NCBI RefSeq assembly: GCF_029854705.2 | Contig: NZ_CP139035.1 | Coordinates: 1,798,001 to 1,862,000, forward strand | Length of the DNA stretch: 64,000 nt | Origin: Akkermansia sp. N21116 | GTDB lineage: Bacteria; Verrucomicrobiota; Verrucomicrobiia; Verrucomicrobiales; Akkermansiaceae | Direction: 5' to 3' | Shown here: positions 58,795 through 64,000 of the stretch, piece by piece | Numbering within the stretch: position 1 is the first letter of the stretch | How the letters are laid out: every line of letters begins with the position of its first letter | The notes under the pieces: model-generated | The model's database searches: none | What the model was told of the DNA's origin: nothing | The model's input: the letters and a program-made list of their open reading frames with translations, nothing else | Made by a program: the position numbers and the translations under genes

Positions 58795-60201
58795 GTGAAC
58801 GGTTTTTTGAAAATTGGTATTGTAGTAGGCGTAGCGGCTGTCGGGTGGTGGGGCTGGTCAATGTGGAAGGCGGAGGATGGCATTCAGATTCAATTCAAAA
58901 CATCTCCTTTGGAAAAATCGGACTTTCGGTTGACTATTGATTCAACGGGAACGGTGGAACCTACGGAGCTTGTGGAAGTGAGTGCCCAGGTGACCGGGAT
59001 TATTCTAGAACTTGGCAAGGATGTGAATGGCAAGACGGTCGATTATGCCAGTGAGGTCAAGCAGGGCCAGCTTCTGGCGAGGATCGACGACGTTGTAGTG
59101 AAGAACGACATCAAGAGAGCTGAAGCCAACATTGCCCAGTCCAAGGCTAATATTGCCCAGTGCGAGGCCAATATCCTGCAAGCCGAAGCCCAGCATCGCC
59201 AGGCGAAGCGTGATCGTGCCCGTGCGGAGAAGCTGGGGCCGGGCGATGCATTGTCCCAGTCCAGTTACGATCAGTATATATCTGCGGAAGAAGTGGCGAA
59301 TGCCGCCGTGGCGTCTTCCAAAGCTTCTTTAGAGCAGGCTAAGGCCTCTTTGCTGGCCGCGGAGGCCGCCTTGGTGATTGAGAAGCGCAATCAGGAATAT
59401 ACGACGATTACTTCTCCCGTGGACGGTACGGTCATTACTCGTCTTTATAACGTCGGTTCGACAGTGGTATCCAATATGAGTGCGACGACCATGTTCTATG
59501 TGGCCAAGGATTTGAGTGAAATCCAGGTCTGGGCTGCCGTGAACGAAGCTGACATTGCCAATATCCACCCCGGTCAGAAGGTTCTCTTTTCCGTTGATGC
59601 TTATCCTGGGCGTTCCTTTAGCGGAACGGTCAACAAGATCCGTCCGAATGCGACGATGACATCTAATGTTGTGACCTATATTGTGGAGGTCGATGCCAAG
59701 AACCCCAACAAGATTCTGCGTCCCTACATGACGGCCGATGTCAATTTCATCGTGCAGGATTTGAAGGATGTATTCGTTGTGCCGAATGCGGCGTTGAGAT
59801 TTTCTCCGACGAAGGAAATGATTGATCCTGCAATCAAGGACGAATTCAAGAAGAAGAGCGAAGAAATTTATGCCAAGAGCCAGGAAGATGTCGAGCAGGC
59901 GGACGGCAGTGGCAAAGAACCGGAGAAGGAGCTTTCCCTGATCTGGGAAAAGAAAGGAAATTATGTAGCTCCCATTTGGGTGATGGCTGGTGAAACCAAT
60001 GGAATGGTAACTCCGGTTGAGTCCAAGCAGTTGAAAGAAGATATGGAGATTGTTCTCTCGGCTACGGGGCAAGACGGTTCCGCCGCCGTGGAAAGCGATG
60101 AGTCGGCGACGACGAATCCCTTCGTGCCCAAGATGCCTCCCAGACGTAAGAATCAAAACAAGAAGAGCAGTTCCAACAGTGGGCCTCCTCCTCGTCCCTG
60201 A
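58795..60201 (+). CDS. Periplasmic adaptor of a MacAB/RND-type exporter
   Basis: The 468-residue protein is a membrane-fusion protein of the MacA/HlyD type. It has one N-terminal membrane segment (residues 5-22), lipoyl-like halves around a coiled coil at about 100-195 (AEANIAQSKANIAQCEANIL and so on), and a beta-barrel domain. The C-terminal 100 residues are extra, charged and Pro/Ser/Asn-rich. The gene begins with GTG 58795. It is the first of four genes (adaptor, ATPase, permease, outer-membrane channel) that form a tripartite exporter for peptides, lipids or drugs. ATPase and permease are separate here, whereas E. coli MacB is one chain. Confidence 0.88.
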   Translation: MNGFLKIGIVVGVAAVGWWGWSMWKAEDGIQIQFKTSPLEKSDFRLTIDSTGTVEPTELVEVSAQVTGIILELGKDVNGKTVDYASEVKQGQLLARIDDVVVKNDIKRAEANIAQSKANIAQCEANILQAEAQHRQAKRDRARAEKLGPGDALSQSSYDQYISAEEVANAAVASSKASLEQAKASLLAAEAALVIEKRNQEYTTITSPVDGTVITRLYNVGSTVVSNMSATTMFYVAKDLSEIQVWAAVNEADIANIHPGQKVLFSVDAYPGRSFSGTVNKIRPNATMTSNVVTYIVEVDAKNPNKILRPYMTADVNFIVQDLKDVFVVPNAALRFSPTKEMIDPAIKDEFKKKSEEIYAKSQEDVEQADGSGKEPEKELSLIWEKKGNYVAPIWVMAGETNGMVTPVESKQLKEDMEIVLSATGQDGSAAVESDESATTNPFVPKMPPRRKNQNKKSSSNSGPPPRP

Positions 60202-60300
60202 TCCGGGAAGGCCGGCCCTTTCTCGGAGTTCCTCCGGTACGGAAGAACTCCGGGAGCGAAAGGGAAGCTGTTGTTTCATTCAAAAAAGTTTTATTCTGTT

Positions 60301-61005
60301 GTGATTACATTGCGAGACATAACCAAGGTTTACCGTCTGGGCGAGATTGATCTGGAGGTACTTAAGGGGATTTCCCTGAGTATCGGAGAAGGTGAGTTCG
60401 TCTCCCTGACCGGGGCATCCGGTTCCGGTAAATCTACCTTGATGAATATCCTGGGCTGCCTGGATCGTCCGACAGCCGGACAATACATTATCGCCGGTCA
60501 GGATGTGGCCGAGGCGAATGCCGACCAACGCGCCCTGTTGCGCAACAAGAGGATCGGATTCGTATTCCAGAACTTCAATTTGCTTTCCAGAACGTCCGCT
60601 TTGGAAAATGTGATGATGCCGGCCGCCTACTGTCATCCCCCCAGGTCGATGAAGGAAATTCGTTCCCGTGCTGAGGAATTGCTTCATATCGTCGGACTTG
60701 ACGATCGCATGGATCATTCTCCCGCCCAATTGTCCGGTGGTCAGCAACAGCGTGTGGCTATTGCCCGTTCCCTGATTAACAATCCCAGTATTCTTCTGGC
60801 AGACGAACCGACGGGTAATCTGGATTCTTCGACTTCTCGCGAAGTTCTGCACATGTTCAGGGATTTGAATCGAGAACAGGGGATTACCGTCATTTTGGTG
60901 ACGCACGATCCGAAGATTGCCTCTTTTACCGACCGAGCTATCCACATGGTGGACGGGCGTATCAGCGAAGGGGTATCCTCCATGATTAATGAGGACAAGT
61001 TATGA
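60301..61005 (+). CDS. ABC transporter ATPase of the MacB/LolD type
   Basis: The 234-residue protein has Walker A GASGSGKST at 38-46, a Q-loop (FVFQNFN), the signature LSGGQQQRVAIARSL, Walker B ILLADEPTG and the H-loop THDP. It powers the permease encoded next, with which its stop overlaps by 4 bases (ATGA). Family members drive lipoprotein release or the mechanotransmission of MacAB pumps. The start is uncertain: TTG 60271 would add ten residues, but GTG 60301 matches the family N-terminus (ITLRDITKVY). Confidence 0.93.
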   Translation: MITLRDITKVYRLGEIDLEVLKGISLSIGEGEFVSLTGASGSGKSTLMNILGCLDRPTAGQYIIAGQDVAEANADQRALLRNKRIGFVFQNFNLLSRTSALENVMMPAAYCHPPRSMKEIRSRAEELLHIVGLDDRMDHSPAQLSGGQQQRVAIARSLINNPSILLADEPTGNLDSSTSREVLHMFRDLNREQGITVILVTHDPKIASFTDRAIHMVDGRISEGVSSMINEDKL

Positions 61006-62375
61006 AATTCATTCCCCTTCTCAAAACCTGTATCCGAGCTCTCGTCCGCAATCCGATGCGGGCGTCCTTGACGATCCTCGGTATTATTATCGGTATTGCA
61101 GCCGTGATTGCGATGATGGAAATCGGACGGGGGTCGACCGAGCAAATCAAGAGCCAGATTGCTTCCATGGGGGCGAATACGCTCAATATCTTTCCCGGTT
61201 CCGTTACACGCGGCGGCGTTCGTTCCGGTGCCGGTGGGAGAGCGTCCCTGACTCCCGGAGATTGCGAGGCCATTGCCCGTGAATGCGAAACCGTTGTCCG
61301 GGCTACGCCCGTCGTGAGAACGGGCGGGCAGATTGTGTACGGCAATACAAACTGGAGCGCCGGTTCTATTGAAGGCGGTACGGTAGATTACCTCCGTATC
61401 CGCGATCTTGAAGATCTTGAATCGGGGAATCCCTATTCAGAGGCGGACGTAACAAGCGCCAGGCGGGTTTGCCTGCTGGGGCAGACGATTGTTCGGGAAT
61501 TGTTCGGAACTGAAAATCCCATAGGAAAAGATGTCCGCATCAAGAACGTATCATTCAAGGTGATCGGTGTCCTGAAAAAGAAGGGAGCCAATATGATGGG
61601 GCGCGATCAGGACGATATCATCGTCATGCCGTGGACGAGTATTTCCTCCCGTCTTCAAGGGCTGGGCGGATATGCTTCCGCTTCCTCCTCCTCCTCGGCG
61701 ACGAGTACGACGGTCAAGAATGCCCGTTCGCTTTCCTTCCCGACGACATCTGTCAATTACTATGCAACGACGGAGAAGGAACCCTACTCGGATGCTCCTC
61801 ATCCCCGTCGTTTCAAGACTATTGAAAACATCATGGTGGAAATCTCCAATCCGGCCGAATCCCAAAAGTGCATTGAGGAGATTTCCCAGGTGCTGCGGGC
61901 GCGCCACCGTCTGCAGGAAGGCGACGATGACGATTTCCGCGTCTGGGATATGGCGGAAGTATCCCGCGTGATGAGTTCCACTTCCGAGGTGATGACCAAT
62001 CTTCTCCTTGTTGTGGCTATGATCTCCTTGGTCGTCGGCGGCGTCGGTATTATGAACATCATGATGGTATCCGTAACGGAACGTACCCGTGAAATCGGTC
62101 TGCGCATGGCTGTGGGAGCCCGTCCTCGCGACATCATGCGTCAATTCCTGCTGGAAGCCGTGCTTCTTTGCCTGATCGGCGGTGCCATTGGTATTGTCTT
62201 TGGACGTACTGTGTCTCTGATTGTCAGCCATGTGCTCAAGTGGCCAACGGCAACAGCCCCGGAAGCTATGGTTCTGGCAGTAGCCGTTTCGGCGGCTATC
62301 GGTTGTATTTTTGGTTGGTATCCGGCGTGGAAGGCTTCCAAGATGGATCCTATCGACGCATTGCGCCATGAGTAA
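61002..62375 (+). CDS. ABC transporter permease of the MacB type (FtsX domain)
   Basis: The 457-residue protein has the MacB permease layout. It has a first membrane helix near residues 25-45 (NPMRASLTILGIIIGIAAVIAM) and a large periplasmic domain to about residue 325. Three C-terminal helices (about 330-355, 380-405, 425-445) follow, with the FtsX motif VGGVGIMNIMMVSVTERTREIG. It does not move substrate itself but transmits force to the adaptor and channel. It overlaps the ATPase gene by 4 bases and is followed by the channel gene after 47 bases. Its Ser-rich loop (ASASSSSSATS) is in the periplasmic domain. Confidence 0.93.
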   Translation: MKFIPLLKTCIRALVRNPMRASLTILGIIIGIAAVIAMMEIGRGSTEQIKSQIASMGANTLNIFPGSVTRGGVRSGAGGRASLTPGDCEAIARECETVVRATPVVRTGGQIVYGNTNWSAGSIEGGTVDYLRIRDLEDLESGNPYSEADVTSARRVCLLGQTIVRELFGTENPIGKDVRIKNVSFKVIGVLKKKGANMMGRDQDDIIVMPWTSISSRLQGLGGYASASSSSSATSTTVKNARSLSFPTTSVNYYATTEKEPYSDAPHPRRFKTIENIMVEISNPAESQKCIEEISQVLRARHRLQEGDDDDFRVWDMAEVSRVMSSTSEVMTNLLLVVAMISLVVGGVGIMNIMMVSVTERTREIGLRMAVGARPRDIMRQFLLEAVLLCLIGGAIGIVFGRTVSLIVSHVLKWPTATAPEAMVLAVAVSAAIGCIFGWYPAWKASKMDPIDALRHE

Positions 62376-62422
62376 ACGTAATAGTCAGTTTTTTGTCCTC
62401 TGTACCCATATCTTTTTATTCC

Positions 62423-63790
62423 ATGAGAATTGCTTCTTACATTTGCCTGTCCTCCTGCTTGCTGACCTCCTGTATGGTGGGTCCTGATTTTACAAAACCC
62501 GAGAGCAGTTTGCCTGCTTCCTGGGCGACGGCGCTTCCTCCGAAATCGAATTTGAAAGATCTGACTGCCTGGTGGACGATTTTTGGAGATCCTCAATTGA
62601 ACCGTCTTGTGGCGCAAGCCGAGTCGAACAATCCCGACATGAAAATGGCCCTGATGCGTGTTCAGGAAGCCCGTTCATCAGCCAGGATAGCGGGAGCCTC
62701 CCTGTTGCCTTCATCCAGTGCCGGCTTCGGTGCAGGCCGGGGAACATCCGACGGCTGGGGAAGATCTTCTTCCTCATCATTCTCTCTGAATGCGGATGTG
62801 TCCTGGGAATTGGACGTATTTGGCGGCAATCGCCGTACGGTGGAAGCGGCAATGGCGTCCCTGCTTTCCACGGAGGCTAATGCTTTGTCCGTGAAAACGG
62901 CGCTTATGGCAGAGGTTGCGACGACGTATTTTTCATGGATTGCATCGGTGGAGGAATTGCGCGTTGCCAGGGAACAGCTTGAACTTCAGAAAAAGACGCT
63001 GGATATCGTCACGAGACGCAAAAATGCGGAACTGGCATCTTCCCTCGACCTGGAACAGGCGAGATCCCAGGTTGCCAGTACGGAGGGCAATATTCCGGTG
63101 ATGGAGGCCAACATGAAGGAGATGGAAAATACACTGAGTGTGCTCCTCGGTTCCTATTTGAAGCAAGGACGCTTGACTACTCCTTCTCTGGAATTGACAG
63201 GTAAATTGCCGACGGTACCGATTGGCCTGCCTTCGGAGTTGCTGAGGAGGCGTCCCGACATCATCGGAGCTGAAGCGGATCTCCACGCCGCCGTAGCCAA
63301 TGTCGGTGTTGCCGTTTCCGATTTGTATCCGCGTTTCAGTTTGACGGGATCTGCCTCGTCGGGAGCCCGGTCGTTTGACGATGTGTTTCGCAGTCATTCC
63401 GCCAATTGGTCTCTCGGCAGCAATGTGAGCCAGCCCTTGTTCCGCGGCGGGGAGCTGAGGGAACGAGTCAAGATGCAGAAGGTGGCGGCCGAACGGGCTG
63501 GAGAGGCGTATCGCAAAGTCCTCATTACGGCTGTGAGCGAGGTGGAAAGCGCCTTGATTGATTATGCTTCCAGCAAGGAACGGCTCTCTTACCTGATTGA
63601 GCAGAATGAATCCAACAAGAAAGCTGCCAAGTATTCACTGGATCTGTACACGGCCGGACAGACGGATTTCCTGAATGTGGTGACGGCGCAAAGTTCGTGG
63701 TTGCAGTCGGAAGTTTCTATTGTTTCCATGCGCCAGAATATCCGTAAATCCGTTGTCAAGCTAGCCCTTGCCCTTGGCGGCGGCTGGTAA
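62423..63790 (+). CDS. Outer-membrane efflux lipoprotein, NodT/OprM type
   Basis: The 455-residue protein is a TolC-like channel subunit. It begins with the lipoprotein signal MRIASYICLSSCLLTSC, acylated Cys17, and the family's MVGPDFTKPE. Two long TolC repeats follow, with the WKNLFGDP-like WWTIFGDPQLN. The RRPDIIGAEADLHAAVANVG motif marks the family, and a second helical hairpin comes after it. It completes the exporter with the adaptor and the ABC pair before it. The open frame extends to 62393 but the lipoprotein signal gives ATG 62423. Confidence 0.92.
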   Translation: MRIASYICLSSCLLTSCMVGPDFTKPESSLPASWATALPPKSNLKDLTAWWTIFGDPQLNRLVAQAESNNPDMKMALMRVQEARSSARIAGASLLPSSSAGFGAGRGTSDGWGRSSSSSFSLNADVSWELDVFGGNRRTVEAAMASLLSTEANALSVKTALMAEVATTYFSWIASVEELRVAREQLELQKKTLDIVTRRKNAELASSLDLEQARSQVASTEGNIPVMEANMKEMENTLSVLLGSYLKQGRLTTPSLELTGKLPTVPIGLPSELLRRRPDIIGAEADLHAAVANVGVAVSDLYPRFSLTGSASSGARSFDDVFRSHSANWSLGSNVSQPLFRGGELRERVKMQKVAAERAGEAYRKVLITAVSEVESALIDYASSKERLSYLIEQNESNKKAAKYSLDLYTAGQTDFLNVVTAQSSWLQSEVSIVSMRQNIRKSVVKLALALGGGW

Positions 63791-63811
63791 ACATGAGAGA
63801 AAGCACAGTGC

Positions 63812-64000
63812 TTGTCTTGCGTTTCTGTTTCAGTTCTGCTTTGGGGAGGATTGGAGGCGGGGCATGACGGGAATGTGGTACTCAATGGCGTCGAGTTGTT
63901 TGCCGGTATCACTACGGATTTCGGAGCGGTCAGCCATGATACCTCCGCAGGATTCCGGGATGCGGCGGCTGGCGATGTTGCGTCTGTCTGCCTTATAGAT
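63812..64000 (+). CDS. Start of a secreted protein, cut by the window end
   Basis: A frame without stops runs from TTG 63812 to the right edge (63 codons). It opens with a hydrophobic signal-like stretch (LSCVSVSVLLWGGLEAG) and continues as a plausible mature chain (VVLNGVELFAGITTDFG). The start codon is not certain, as a stop in the same frame lies about 18 bases upstream of the TTG and there is no ATG. The gene is 21 bases after the channel gene and may belong to that operon. An overlapping frame (63768-63998) has poor composition and is judged a shadow. No family is identified. Confidence 0.45.
   Translation, partial: MSCVSVSVLLWGGLEAGHDGNVVLNGVELFAGITTDFGAVSHDTSAGFRDAAAGDVASVCLID

Noticed and set aside
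63768-63998. Small frame overlapping the end of the outer-membrane channel gene
   Set aside because: Its composition is poor and it overlaps a better frame with a signal-like start at 63812.

Overview
The window looks like a chromosomal segment of a mucin-adapted Verrucomicrobiota bacterium, most likely Akkermansia or a close relative. This is inferred from gene content, not from a marker gene. The pointers are a Tat-exported GH109-type alpha-N-acetylgalactosaminidase, a secreted sialate O-acetylesterase followed by an SGNH esterase, a set of pseudopilins resembling the Verrucomicrobium/Chthoniobacter cassette proteins, an autotransporter with GGAI/FxxN repeats like chlamydial Pmps, and a multihaem cytochrome fused to TPRs. 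Most genes are single-copy housekeeping genes. No integrase, transposase, insertion sequence, phage gene or CRISPR array was found.

Layout. 1-6.1 kb: the tail of an unidentified gene, an AT-rich GT-C-like membrane protein, a LeuA/CimA-type synthase and RecQ. 6.2-7.7 kb: tRNA-Arg(ACG), tmRNA and a DUF2089/membrane-protein pair. 7.8-16 kb: GH109 enzyme, L,D-transpeptidase lipoprotein, malate dehydrogenase, a small membrane protein and the esterase pair. 16-24.5 kb: PNPase with its own promoter and a long leader, the multihaem cytochrome, a TetR regulator, PurB and a metallophosphoesterase. 24.7-28.4 kb: tRNA-Thr(TGT), topoisomerase IV A, a small HTH/AT-hook-like protein and a YwaF-like gene broken by an in-frame stop. 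28.4-37 kb: a thioredoxin lipoprotein/TetR pair, YqeY, an ispD-SDR-rhodanese-secreted protein operon, a minus-strand operon (unknown gene, aat, 5'-nucleotidase) and thiD. 37.0-37.4 kb: two identical tRNA-Lys(CTT) genes and tRNA-Thr(CGT). 37.5-46.8 kb: two aminotransferases, DUF1015, prfB with a programmed frameshift, trmD, pepT and a carboxynorspermidine dehydrogenase-like gene. 47-50.5 kb: three pseudopilins and a lipoate-ligase-like gene. 50.6-55.8 kb: a secreted gluzincin-type peptidase divergent from the Pmp-like autotransporter. 55.9-64 kb: QueH, a CMD-cupin enzyme with a divergent LysR regulator, a MacA-MacB-NodT type export system, and the start of a further secreted protein.

How the genes fit together. 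Several exported products are suited to host glycoproteins: the GalNAc hydrolase, the sialate deacetylase, the SGNH esterase, the HEXXH peptidase and the large autotransporter. The rest supply translation and RNA turnover (prfB, trmD, tmRNA, pnp, tRNAs, queH, aat), biosynthesis (leucine/isoleucine, purine, isoprenoid, polyamine, thiamine), envelope maintenance (L,D-transpeptidase, MacAB-NodT) and redox functions (multihaem cytochrome, thioredoxin, rhodanese). Shine-Dalgarno sequences are weak or absent at many starts. Starts were therefore chosen by family alignment, signal peptides or overlaps, and are stated where they matter.
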